From: JBFWNG01 sp050251195
GTDB taxonomy: Bacteria; Bdellovibrionota_B; Oligoflexia; Oligoflexales; Oligoflexaceae
Reading direction: 5' to 3'
Length of the DNA: 62,320 bases
Assembly (NCBI GenBank): GCA_050251195.1
Contig: JBFWNG010000019.1
Coordinates: 1-62,320, forward strand
Below are positions 41,464 to 49,859 of the stretch, piece after piece. Under the pieces are notes generated by a model that saw nothing but the letters and a program-made list of their open reading frames with translations, was not told where the DNA came from and made no database searches. Both the position numbers and the translations under genes were made by a program. Each line of letters begins with the position of its first letter. The first letter of the stretch is position 1.

Positions 41464-41492
41464 TTGGCACGGTTCGACCCCCTTTACATATG
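41464..41492 (+). promoter_or_regulatory. candidate tra operon promoter
   Basis: TTGGCA (41464-41469), 17-base spacer, CATATG (41487-41492). TTGGCACGGT is repeated before the left-end RHH-like gene. Confidence 0.4.
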
Positions 41493-41548
41493 AGGGCTAA
41501 AAATTCTCTCGGGCCGATGGCGACGCAAAAGAAATAAGGAGTCCAGTC

Positions 41549-41821
41549 ATGCATGAAAAAAAATGCCGAAAAAATTTGCTTACAGTTCCATTCACGGTTT
41601 GTCCGGCATGCCTCCGAGCAGATCACCTTCATCAAATATCATTCGATGTCTTTTGCCTAGAGTGCGGTTGGAATAGCGCATCGGTGTTCGTTGAAAGCGG
41701 TGGGTTTGATGCGCTGATCTACGCATACGAAACTAAGCTGCAACGCCAATCCCAACAAGCGTCTGCCGTGCAGAGGAAACTGGAAGAAAAACAAAAACAT
41801 AACAAGTGGCGCGCAGTTTAG
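41549..41821 (+). CDS. zinc-ribbon leader protein 1 of the tra operon
   Basis: 90 aa with CPAC ... CLECGW (about residues 24-45), a four-Cys zinc site, then a helical C-terminus with Q/K-rich end. Start ATG 41549 follows AAGGAG. Unknown family; small zinc proteins in transfer leaders usually bind nucleic acid or proteins. The next gene starts 30 bases on. Confidence 0.55.
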   Translation: MHEKKCRKNLLTVPFTVCPACLRADHLHQISFDVFCLECGWNSASVFVESGGFDALIYAYETKLQRQSQQASAVQRKLEEKQKHNKWRAV

Positions 41822-41851
41822 CGATCGCCTCCAAATAGAAGGAAAAATTAT

Positions 41852-42139
41852 ATGTTGGACTATGCACTAATGGGATACCTGCCGGGATCAATTTACAGCG
41901 ATCGTATGTACCCGTGCCAAGTATGCGGGCACAAATCTTTGATGACAGGTGACGGATTTCTCATGACTCGATGCATGAATTGTGGCCGCTTTCAGCATGC
42001 GATTGATTCGGTCGGGATGGATTTCAGTTGGCTGCAATTGAAGATTGTTGGTCTTTGGAAGCGTATCAGAGAAAGGTTCACGTCAGCACCAAGGGAAGCC
42101 CTTAAGGTTAACTTCGAATCGGGTGGAGGTATTCAATGA
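41852..42139 (+). CDS. zinc-ribbon leader protein 2 of the tra operon
   Basis: 95 aa with CQVCG ... CMNCG (about residues 22-44) and a following amphipathic helix (WLQLKIVGLWKRIRERF). Similar layout to the gene before it though not clearly homologous. It overlaps the next start (ATGA). Confidence 0.55.
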   Translation: MLDYALMGYLPGSIYSDRMYPCQVCGHKSLMTGDGFLMTRCMNCGRFQHAIDSVGMDFSWLQLKIVGLWKRIRERFTSAPREALKVNFESGGGIQ

Positions 42140-42297
42140 AAATCGAAAGCGATTTAGTCGAAAAACTTAAGTGGTCGGTCTACGACTGGATCGGCGCCAT
42201 CTCTGTGACAGAACTGGCATCAAATCAGAATCTGCGCGGCCATATAGAAGCGCTTTTTAGGAAACTTTCTGCTCTCAATACGTTGGAGGCCTTATGA
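42136..42297 (+). CDS. 53-aa small protein of the tra operon
   Basis: A complete frame with ATGA overlaps at both ends (with 42139 and 42294). It is helical and begins MKIESDLVEKLKWSVYDW. The coupling on both sides makes it likely to be translated. No family. Confidence 0.5.
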   Translation: MKIESDLVEKLKWSVYDWIGAISVTELASNQNLRGHIEALFRKLSALNTLEAL

Positions 42298-42479
42298 ATC
42301 AGCATGAGTGCATGTCGGCAATAGCCCTTGATGTGCGGTCGCTTATCGAGGCGCTGAGTGATCGGGAGGTGCGATTCAACGCCAAGCTCATGTCGAGAAC
42401 CGCAAAACTGTTGCGGCTAATCTCAAACGTCGACCTCGAAGAGTCAGGATATCAGGTTGTTAAAAAAGAAGAGGAGTAA
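42294..42479 (+). CDS. 61-aa small protein of the tra operon
   Basis: Helical, with ALDVRSLIEALSDREVRF. It overlaps the preceding gene by four bases (ATGA) and ends three bases before the coupling-protein gene. Unknown role. Confidence 0.5.
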   Translation: MNQHECMSAIALDVRSLIEALSDREVRFNAKLMSRTAKLLRLISNVDLEESGYQVVKKEEE

Positions 42480-42482
42480 AGG

Positions 42483-45476
42483 GTGAGTACACTGAAAGGC
42501 CAACGTGACAATATACCGGTGCCGGCCGCACTTCTTCTTCTCGGAGCGGTGCTGTGGGTTCTGATCTGCGACCCAAGTGCGGAGTCAATGACGAACCTTG
42601 GTGATCAAATCGAGTCGTTTATGGACCGAAATGGCACCATCGTGATGGTCACCGCGATACTTGCATTTTTTAATGCGTTTTCAGTTAGCACGTATGTCTC
42701 AAAGTTTTGGTCTTACAGAAAGCAAGGTAGCCGACTTCGTGATCTCGTGGGCGAGCGCCAGCAGGGAATCGAAGCACTTTGGTCGATCACCTACGGTGTT
42801 ATTTCAGCGACTATCCTTTATTCCTGTCTGCTTTGGGCTGCCACGCACTTTCTAGGGATTCCTGGGTTGGCGGACGCTCTTCCAGACGTTGTGACTTTTT
42901 CTGTGATCGTAAATATTTCGCTGGCCGGAGCAATCATGACTCATTGGGGTATAGGAATTCTACGCGAGATGAGAAAGTCGAGTGCTAATAGCCTTGGCTT
43001 GGCGAGCCTGCCCCGTGAAAAAGATAGAATCGCAATCGGAACGGCGATGTCAGGAGGAGAGCCGTCCGTCGAAGAATGGGTGGTACTCAATAACAAGGCT
43101 TTGTGCGGGAATATCCTTGTAACGGGGAGCATCGGCAGCGGCAAGACACAGGGAACTATTCTGCCCTATTTTGACCAGGTCCTCGCGAATCAGAACCCAA
43201 CTCCTGCTGTATTGGCAATTGACCCTAAAGGCACATTTATCAAAGAAGCGCTGGAAATTGCTGCGCGACATGGAAAAAAAGATGACGTCCTGCACTTGCG
43301 TCTGGACGGCTCCGTCACTTTCAACCCAATATATTTGGATAACGTACTAGAAATGGGCCGGTTCTTAGATGTTGCACAAATGGTTCGAGCGGCAGCCATC
43401 AATTTCTCTGGGCGGAGCAGCGCGGACTCGCCATTTTGGGAGTTGTCTGCTTTTAATTTGACGAAAAACGCAGTTATATACTGTGCCGCAGTGTATGGGT
43501 ACTACACGCTTAACGATCTATACTGCGCGATGGTTGATGCGGTTGAAGGTCGCTCCAACGCAAAGCTTGAAAGCGTTATTGAAGGCGGGAAACTCAAAGG
43601 AGAGCCCTTACATAACGTGCGGCAAGCGATCATCTATTTTTCGCAGGAATTTCAAAGCTTCGATCATAAGCTTAAGACCGGCATTCTTGCGACGGCAACG
43701 TCATTTCTGAGCCAGTTTCAGGAATTCCGGGCGAGCAAGATCTTCTGTCCGAAGCAAGATGAGCGCACGATCTTGTCAATGGATCAGATCGTCGATAACG
43801 GGAAAATGCTTTTTTTCGATGTGAACTCGCCTGGGCTTGCTCGTGCCATGGGTACATTTATCAAATTGCATTTTCAACAGTCCGTTCTTGAAAGGCTCAC
43901 CAATGAAAAGAGACTTAGGGATAGGGCGGCGTTGCTTATCATGGATGAGTATCAGGACGTGGTATCCACTGGTCGGGGGACTACGGCTGGAGATGATCGG
44001 TTTTTAGCCAAGGGCCGCGAGGCGAACGCTATAACGATCGCCGCGACACAGAGTCTCAGTTCAATTGAAAACAGTGTCGGTAAATCAGATGCGGCCAAGG
44101 AGCTGTTTCAGAATTTCCGTACCAGGATTGCATGCCATTCGACCGACTTGTTGACTATCCGGACGTTTCAGGACTTGATCGGTGAAGAAGATCGCCAGAA
44201 ACGATCACACAGTTACTCTGAACTGTCGCAGGATACTCGCAAGAACTATGTACTCGGTGGGTTTGATGCCGATAACGCAAATATCAGCGAATCGATTAGT
44301 ACTTCGGTACACCGCGAGTCGATTGTTACCGGCAAGGACTTTTCTCGGCTTAACGCGTTCGAGGCCCTATCTCTTGTATACGACGGCGTTAAAACCAAGT
44401 TTGTTCGTTTGAATTTAAAGCCATACTTCTTGGGGGAACGTAACGTTTCCCACTGTGATCTGCAACGTATCTTGAACGGAGCCGTTGCCAGTTGCGCTCT
44501 CGCCATTGCTGTCTCAGCTTCTGGCTTTCCTAACGTTTGTGACGTGGTCCAACAGCCGGCGTTTTCGTCTTGCATGGAATACCAAGTCAGTTCTTGCACC
44601 TGTCCAGGAATACCGCCACGACCGTGTGCTCGTTTTTCATACTACGTGCCCGACACCTTCATTGAGGTAACGGGTGAAGCTGGCAGCACCAAGTTTCATG
44701 GTCTACCTGGGGTTGAGGCCCAGCTGTCTAGCCTTACTGGCGTGAAACTACCGTATGGCACCGAAGGCGACGATTTTGAAGCATTCCAAGCAAGGACGCT
44801 AGTGGTACCGTTGGCATCGACAGTTTTCGAAGCTTTGCCATGTTCCAGTGGAATCCAGGACACAACATGCTTTGGGGCGATGAGTGAGCATCTAGGATCC
44901 AAGTGGTCAACAGGCGCCGCAGATCTAAGCCAGCCGAACTCCCTGGCTTGGGCTGCAAGCCCAAAGGCCTGTTTAATTTATGGTGCTGCTAGGTCTTTGA
45001 GTGGTGGTGGTGAGGCTGCATTTGGCGGCGGATCCGCTAGCTGTAGCGTATCCAAGGATTGGGTCACACAATATCCGCCGTCTGCCCACTCTGCGTGCAA
45101 CGGTTGGGGTATTTTCTATCCCCGCGTTGGTATGTACGACGGGCCCAGCCAAACCACTGCCGCCTTAATGATTGCGGATCGTATGAAGAGTTTATCTACC
45201 GAAGTTTTTCATTCTGCGTCATCAACACCTGACGAAAAGTGGCAGATGATCTTGCCATCGTCGTCTCAATGCTTTCGCGAGGGCCAAAATGTCGGGCTCC
45301 TTGAGACGGGATTTTTAGTGAATGACCGCGGGCGATTGCGGGGGCGGTTTAAGGACTATCTGTTCGTCACTTGGCGACGAGTTTCTTGCTGCAAGGACTA
45401 TACTGATGTGCCAGTTGCTTCGGCGGCCCTTACAGGCTTGCAAGCCGCCTGTAAGGGGCTTGGAGGTGTTCATTGA
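42483..45476 (+). CDS. traD: type IV coupling protein fused to a TraU-like domain
   Basis: 997 aa, GTG start with GGAGTAAAGG. Residues 1-165 have about four membrane segments. The VirD4/TraD ATPase follows, with Walker A GSIGSGKT (about 215) and Walker B LLIMDEYQDVV, and AATQSLSS. At about 660-680 a signal-like segment (LNGAVASCALAIAVSASG) begins a Cys-rich TraU-like part: PFSS-C ... CTCPG, then GIFYPRVGMYDGPSQ, ADRM, EKWQM, SSQC and WRRVSCC, in the order of F-plasmid TraU. F-like systems encode the two separately, so this is a fusion or a lost stop. Confidence 0.82.
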   Translation: MSTLKGQRDNIPVPAALLLLGAVLWVLICDPSAESMTNLGDQIESFMDRNGTIVMVTAILAFFNAFSVSTYVSKFWSYRKQGSRLRDLVGERQQGIEALWSITYGVISATILYSCLLWAATHFLGIPGLADALPDVVTFSVIVNISLAGAIMTHWGIGILREMRKSSANSLGLASLPREKDRIAIGTAMSGGEPSVEEWVVLNNKALCGNILVTGSIGSGKTQGTILPYFDQVLANQNPTPAVLAIDPKGTFIKEALEIAARHGKKDDVLHLRLDGSVTFNPIYLDNVLEMGRFLDVAQMVRAAAINFSGRSSADSPFWELSAFNLTKNAVIYCAAVYGYYTLNDLYCAMVDAVEGRSNAKLESVIEGGKLKGEPLHNVRQAIIYFSQEFQSFDHKLKTGILATATSFLSQFQEFRASKIFCPKQDERTILSMDQIVDNGKMLFFDVNSPGLARAMGTFIKLHFQQSVLERLTNEKRLRDRAALLIMDEYQDVVSTGRGTTAGDDRFLAKGREANAITIAATQSLSSIENSVGKSDAAKELFQNFRTRIACHSTDLLTIRTFQDLIGEEDRQKRSHSYSELSQDTRKNYVLGGFDADNANISESISTSVHRESIVTGKDFSRLNAFEALSLVYDGVKTKFVRLNLKPYFLGERNVSHCDLQRILNGAVASCALAIAVSASGFPNVCDVVQQPAFSSCMEYQVSSCTCPGIPPRPCARFSYYVPDTFIEVTGEAGSTKFHGLPGVEAQLSSLTGVKLPYGTEGDDFEAFQARTLVVPLASTVFEALPCSSGIQDTTCFGAMSEHLGSKWSTGAADLSQPNSLAWAASPKACLIYGAARSLSGGGEAAFGGGSASCSVSKDWVTQYPPSAHSACNGWGIFYPRVGMYDGPSQTTAALMIADRMKSLSTEVFHSASSTPDEKWQMILPSSSQCFREGQNVGLLETGFLVNDRGRLRGRFKDYLFVTWRRVSCCKDYTDVPVASAALTGLQAACKGLGGVH

Positions 45477-46645
45477 TTCAGCAGTTAGAACCAGCGACAG
45501 ATTCTGCGACGGGGTCGGCTTATGGTCAGCTTTTTAGATCCTGCGTGCGTGCCGCGCATGCTCAGGGGGCGAGCGATATCCATATTGAGCCCACAAAATC
45601 TGGCGTCGACATACGGTTTCGCGTCTTTGGAGAAATGCAGCCGCCTTGGAAGCAGCTCGCACTCGATCATAAGCAAAGCTTTATAGTAGCGGCTAAAAAA
45701 GAAACAAGGCTGGCAATCGGCGTAAGCGGCAAGCCCCAGGACTCACGCTGTAGCGTGGAGGGTGTGCCAGTCGACCTGCGCGTGAATCTTTTGCCGACCC
45801 TATTTGGAGAAAAGATCGTTTTACGCCTTCTCGATGCGGGCCGCGAGTTCGGCATCAAAAAACTTGGTATTCCGACCAATACACTGACCGACATGATGGC
45901 AGCACTCAACTACCGAAACGGCGTCGTGCTGATCTCTGGTCCAACTGGCAGTGGGAAAACGACGACGCTATACAGCATGCTTTGCGCTATTGATCGGACC
46001 CGTAAGAACATTGTCACCTTGGAAGATCCTGTTGAATATACGATTGCCGGAATCAATCAGGTCCGAATTGATCCGAAAGTAAGCTTTGCCGGTGCTCTAA
46101 GGGCAGTGCTACGGCAAGACCCTGACATTGTTTTGGTTGGTGAGATTCGCGATGAAGAAACTGCCCAACTTGCTTTTAAAGCAGCGGCGACCGGGCATTT
46201 AGTGTTGTCGACGGTTCACGCTAACGGCGCTGTTGAAGTTGTCGGACGCCTTCTTGGTTTAGGCATTGATAAGGATACGCTGAGGGAGAATCTTAGGTTT
46301 TCCGCCGCACAGCGCCTTGTAGGTCGATTGTGTCAATACTGTGCGATTAAAGCACCCATGACGCTATGTAAGTATGCCAATGACGCGGTGGAGCAGCCCG
46401 TCGACGCGAGCCGTTCCACATTTAGGATTAGAAACATGAGCGGCTGTGAACACTGTCATGAAGGTGTGACAGGACGAATACCGGCGATCGAATACATGAA
46501 TGAAGCAGGCACTGCCCGGCTTCTTGAGGCAGGATCTTGCGCTCCGGCTAGATCGGGTGTTTTAAAGCAGACCCTAAGGCGCGCGGCTTATGATCTGGCG
46601 CATGTAGGGCTTGTTGACGTGAGGGAGGTAACAAGCATTGGATAA
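45473..46645 (+). CDS. GspE/PilB-type secretion ATPase
   Basis: 390 aa. N-terminal domain ASDIHIEPTK, then Walker A GPTGSGKTT (about 156), Asp box IVTLEDPVEY, Walker B ILVGEIRDEETA, His box STVHAN, and the Zn site of GspE-type ATPases (LCQYC ... CEHCHEGV). Such ATPases drive type II secretion or type IV pili; F-like conjugation systems normally lack a VirB11. The TTG 45473 overlaps the stop of the coupling-protein gene and is the most upstream start. Confidence 0.85.
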   Translation: MIQQLEPATDSATGSAYGQLFRSCVRAAHAQGASDIHIEPTKSGVDIRFRVFGEMQPPWKQLALDHKQSFIVAAKKETRLAIGVSGKPQDSRCSVEGVPVDLRVNLLPTLFGEKIVLRLLDAGREFGIKKLGIPTNTLTDMMAALNYRNGVVLISGPTGSGKTTTLYSMLCAIDRTRKNIVTLEDPVEYTIAGINQVRIDPKVSFAGALRAVLRQDPDIVLVGEIRDEETAQLAFKAAATGHLVLSTVHANGAVEVVGRLLGLGIDKDTLRENLRFSAAQRLVGRLCQYCAIKAPMTLCKYANDAVEQPVDASRSTFRIRNMSGCEHCHEGVTGRIPAIEYMNEAGTARLLEAGSCAPARSGVLKQTLRRAAYDLAHVGLVDVREVTSIG

Positions 46646-47456
46646 AGATTTACGGGTGACGACGAGGAATTCAGTATTGCTAACCATCTCATGGGTGATG
46701 GTATCGGGAATATGCAAGGCGAGCGAATTTCAGTATTTCGACGATTCAATCAACTATTGGGGAAAAGATGCGAAGGTCCAAAACGCTGCCATACCAAAGG
46801 AAAATGACGACATGCTAAAACAAGAAAAGGCGAGAGAGGATGGGACTACAAATGCAATAGCAAAAGAGAAAGAACAGTTTCAATGGAACAGATATCTGGA
46901 CCCAAGCAACAAAGAATTCTTTCGTGAAGGTGATTACACACCGCCAGAACCGTTCATGGAATTGGTGCGTCGCCCAACGGACCAAAATATACGTATGTGG
47001 TTCGCGTATATGGAGCGAAAGAATGAGCTAGCTAGTCGTCTTTCCAAAAGGATGGAGGAATACGCTCAAACCAACGGCGCGGCTATACCAAAGGAGGCGA
47101 AGGAAAAGATTGTTAACGTGGCGAAGCAAATTCCAACGGCGGTGGACGATTATACGAGGTATCGATTCCGAATGTATTTTGATTCTCAGTGTCCCCACTG
47201 TGAACGGATGTTTGAAACTTTAAATGATCTGCAAGACCGTGGCTACTTCGTCGAAGCTCGCCAGGTTGATAACGGGTCATTAGACAGAATTAAGTCCCAC
47301 GTACCGGTAGTGGCGGCAAAACCTGAAGAGATTAAACAGTACAACATTACGGCAGTACCACTGCTTTTGATCGGTGATTTAAAAAGCAAGAAAGTCTATC
47401 GGCAATCAGGGTACATGACGCCTGAGCAGATATTGGCTGAGATCAAAGAACGCTGA
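46638..47456 (+). CDS. traF: TraF-like thioredoxin-fold conjugation protein
   Basis: 272 aa. A hydrophobic start (SVLLTISWVMVSGIC) for export, a helical middle, and a C-terminal thioredoxin fold with FDSQCPHCERMF (CxxC, about 190) and VPLLLIGD cis-Pro loop. TraF/TrbB proteins help form disulphides in pilus and pore proteins. TTG 46638 (GGGAGG ten bases before) overlaps the ATPase stop. TraU and TraH here are Cys-rich clients. Confidence 0.75.
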   Translation: MDKDLRVTTRNSVLLTISWVMVSGICKASEFQYFDDSINYWGKDAKVQNAAIPKENDDMLKQEKAREDGTTNAIAKEKEQFQWNRYLDPSNKEFFREGDYTPPEPFMELVRRPTDQNIRMWFAYMERKNELASRLSKRMEEYAQTNGAAIPKEAKEKIVNVAKQIPTAVDDYTRYRFRMYFDSQCPHCERMFETLNDLQDRGYFVEARQVDNGSLDRIKSHVPVVAAKPEEIKQYNITAVPLLLIGDLKSKKVYRQSGYMTPEQILAEIKER

Positions 47457-47501
47457 ACAGCTGCTTAAGAGGCACGAATTAGTAAACATAATGGAGGGAA
47501 T

Positions 47502-47942
47502 ATGGAGGGTGTATTAACGCCCATGGCAGAAATTTGCCGGGGGAATGGGTGCGGTAGAAATGCCGAGCGCCAAAGTGCCAGAGAATTTTGGCGCGACCCA
47601 AATTTTTGGATTTGGATGGCGGCAGTAGGAGGTTTCTTTGTTGGAGTCTTTTGGCTTGTAGGTCCTGAGTGTTTTGCGCAAACGTCTCTTCCTGGATCGG
47701 ACGCAAGCGATAAATTAGAGGCCGCAGGTACGTTGCTTCGGCTTCTTGATACCGCTCTCTTCAAGTGGGGAGCAAGAATCTTTGCCGGTATCTGCATCAT
47801 GTCAGCGGCGTGGTCGCTTAAAGAGCAACGGTTCGGAATTGCGATTATCTGCATCGTGGGTGCAATGATCTTCGGAACAGCGCCGACGTGGGTGAAGAAT
47901 ATTTTCTCGATAGGTGCTAGCGACAGCATTTTTGGGAACTAA
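47502..47942 (+). CDS. pilin (VirB2/TraA)-like protein
   Basis: 146 aa. An N-terminal hydrophobic segment (FWIWMAAVGGFFVGVFWLVGP) resembles a long signal sequence; then two membrane helices (AGICIMSAAWSLK, IAIICIVGAMIFGTAPTWV) typical of cyclic or F-type pilins. GGAGGG precedes ATG 47502. TraL follows after 10 bases, the classical pilin-TraL-TraE-TraK-TraB order. Assigned on position and topology. Confidence 0.65.
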   Translation: MEGVLTPMAEICRGNGCGRNAERQSAREFWRDPNFWIWMAAVGGFFVGVFWLVGPECFAQTSLPGSDASDKLEAAGTLLRLLDTALFKWGARIFAGICIMSAAWSLKEQRFGIAIICIVGAMIFGTAPTWVKNIFSIGASDSIFGN

Positions 47943-47952
47943 CGGAGGTGGA

Positions 47953-48264
47953 ATGCATTCGTACACATCCATGAGGGGAAAGCACGGTAACGCGGTTAGT
48001 CAGACCATTGATTCTCCCATCATGATCTTTGATTACTGGGAGCTTGGCGACGCGTTTGCGGCAATTGGGGTTGTCCTTGTCTTCGGCGTCCTGTTTTACG
48101 AATGGGGATTGATGATGGCACTGCTGTTGCTCGTACTGGGAATTGGTCCGGCTATCAGGCGACGCAATGAAAAAGGCATTTTTCTCCATTGGCCTTACCG
48201 GAAATTGGGAGTCTCATTACCAGGCCTGATAAATCCAAGAGGAGGCCGAACATACTCGGACTAG
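47953..48264 (+). CDS. traL: TraL family conjugation protein
   Basis: 103 aa from ATG 47953 (GGAGGTGGA upstream). TIDSPIMIFDYWELGDAF and two membrane segments are the TraL pattern, with the C-terminal HWPYRKLG. A small core membrane protein of the F-like transfer channel. Confidence 0.75.
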   Translation: MHSYTSMRGKHGNAVSQTIDSPIMIFDYWELGDAFAAIGVVLVFGVLFYEWGLMMALLLLVLGIGPAIRRRNEKGIFLHWPYRKLGVSLPGLINPRGGRTYSD

Positions 48265-48274
48265 AAAGGGGAAC

Positions 48275-49066
48275 ATGAAGAAGAAAGTAGTAAATTGGAT
48301 AAGCGCGCGTAAAGCTGACGCTATCATCGCGAAAAATTCACTGGTCGGTGCAATTGAGAAAGGTTTTGAGCGGGCTAGACTTTCACGTGTGGAGATTGCG
48401 ACAAATTTGGATCTGAGCATGGTGCCTAACTACGTCGCTTATAAAGCTGCGCTCATTCGCGAAAAAATACTGTTGCAGCACATCTGCTTGGGTCTTTCGT
48501 TTTTTGTTGTTGTTCTTTTTGTTGAAGGACGAATTGAGGTGTCCGCCTTGGAAGGACGTCTGCGGCTCAAAGAGTATATCTTGGCGCCAGGAGTAAGTGA
48601 TTTCATTCCTGTAGCGCCTCAAATGGTGCCTGACACGTATGTCCAACATGCCGTCTCTGATTTCATTGCCACACTTGGCAATACAAACCCCATGAATATC
48701 GATGAGAGGTTTAAGCAATTGTCATCACTTATGAGTCCTGCATTACAGGTGCAATTTAATGCCGAAGCCGCGGAATGGATTACTAAGGCAAGATCGGAAA
48801 ATATATCGGAAATGGTGACAATCCTAGATAAACGCATCGAGGCTGATATGGACGGAAAGTATAACGCTATAGTCCACACCCGGACCGATTCGTTTGTAGG
48901 AAGCGAGAACATCGGCTACCGAAATGAAGTTGTTGAAATGGGATTGCGACTTGTTCCGCCAGATATCGGTAGGCGTTGGTTTCTTGAAATCACGTCACTT
49001 TCGCGGGAAAGCGCCGAAGCGTTCGATACCGCAAACGGACTAGGGGGAGATTCTCATGAAGAATAA
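48275..49066 (+). CDS. traE: TraE family conjugation protein
   Basis: 263 aa. One membrane segment (HICLGLSFFVVVLFVEGRI) near residue 70 and a periplasmic VirB8-like domain with SSLMSPALQVQFNAEAAEW. Member of the inner-membrane complex. The N-terminal 60 residues before the membrane helix are longer than in F TraE. It overlaps TraK by 11 bases. Confidence 0.75.
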   Translation: MKKKVVNWISARKADAIIAKNSLVGAIEKGFERARLSRVEIATNLDLSMVPNYVAYKAALIREKILLQHICLGLSFFVVVLFVEGRIEVSALEGRLRLKEYILAPGVSDFIPVAPQMVPDTYVQHAVSDFIATLGNTNPMNIDERFKQLSSLMSPALQVQFNAEAAEWITKARSENISEMVTILDKRIEADMDGKYNAIVHTRTDSFVGSENIGYRNEVVEMGLRLVPPDIGRRWFLEITSLSRESAEAFDTANGLGGDSHEE

Positions 49067-49859
49067 AGCACGGGGTATTTTTGCCATCGTCAGTTTGGTA
49101 CTCGGAGGCCATACGGCATTGGCTAAGACTATTTACTTTGGTGGGGCAACGGAAACAGTTCCGATTGTTTACGGAGGTCAAACAATCCTGCGTTTTGAGG
49201 AGCCTGTTAAAACGATCTCGAACGCAGGTGATTTCATTATCAAGCCGGTCAATGACGAAACGCCAGATTACGCCTTGCTGTCTATTGAGCCAAGGGTTAT
49301 GTCGGGAAAATCCGATACGGTGTTCATGCTATCCGGCGGCGATGTGGCAAAGCTGCGACTTTCAGTCGTGCCGAGTAAAGCTGGAATGAAATTGGATTCT
49401 GTCTACGATATAAAGTCTCAAAAATCTCTGGTCGAATCTCGGGCCGAATCCGCACCCTATGTTGGCCGCCTTGACCTTATGGCGGCAATGATCCGCGGTG
49501 ATCAGGTGGCCGGATATGACATGAGCAACCCAACGATTGACTTATCTAGTGGACCGGCATCAACCAAGGTTTCTTTGGTAAAAGTTTATAGTGGCGATGA
49601 GTTCAAGGGTTATGTGTACGAGATTTCGAACTTGTCGTCCGAAAAGACGTTTGATCTCGATGTGCGCCAGTTGCAATTTGGTCAACCGAATCAAGCGATT
49701 TTAGCCTATAGCGATCTGGATGTACTAGATAAAGTTGGATCCGGAAAGAATAAGACCCGGTTGATAGTTGTCGCGAAGCCAACGGCACATTACCGCAATG
49801 CGTTGCTGCCGGTTCGCGTCACTCGGAAGGCGGATAAGGCTGGAGGTGAGAATGAATAA
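49056..49859 (+). CDS. traK: TraK family (VirB9-like) conjugation protein
   Basis: 267 aa with signal peptide (GIFAIVSLVLGGHTALA). Beta-rich; VVYGGQTILRFEEPV and SGGDVAKLRLSVVP. Periplasmic/outer-membrane ring subunit that works with TraB and TraV. Overlaps traB by eight bases. Confidence 0.75.
   Translation: MKNKARGIFAIVSLVLGGHTALAKTIYFGGATETVPIVYGGQTILRFEEPVKTISNAGDFIIKPVNDETPDYALLSIEPRVMSGKSDTVFMLSGGDVAKLRLSVVPSKAGMKLDSVYDIKSQKSLVESRAESAPYVGRLDLMAAMIRGDQVAGYDMSNPTIDLSSGPASTKVSLVKVYSGDEFKGYVYEISNLSSEKTFDLDVRQLQFGQPNQAILAYSDLDVLDKVGSGKNKTRLIVVAKPTAHYRNALLPVRVTRKADKAGGENE

Larger units (their letters stand above)
41198..41548. other. control region before the tra operon (possible oriT)
   Basis: 351 bases without a gene. 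It holds a palindrome TTTTAGCG-T-CGCTAAAA (41444-41460) and the TTGGCACGGT promoter box. A nick site for the relaxase could lie here or next to mobC; I cannot identify one. Confidence 0.45.

Noticed and set aside
44246..44599. Minus-strand frames across the coupling protein/TraU junction
   Set aside because: Shadow frames; they offer no support for a separate gene.
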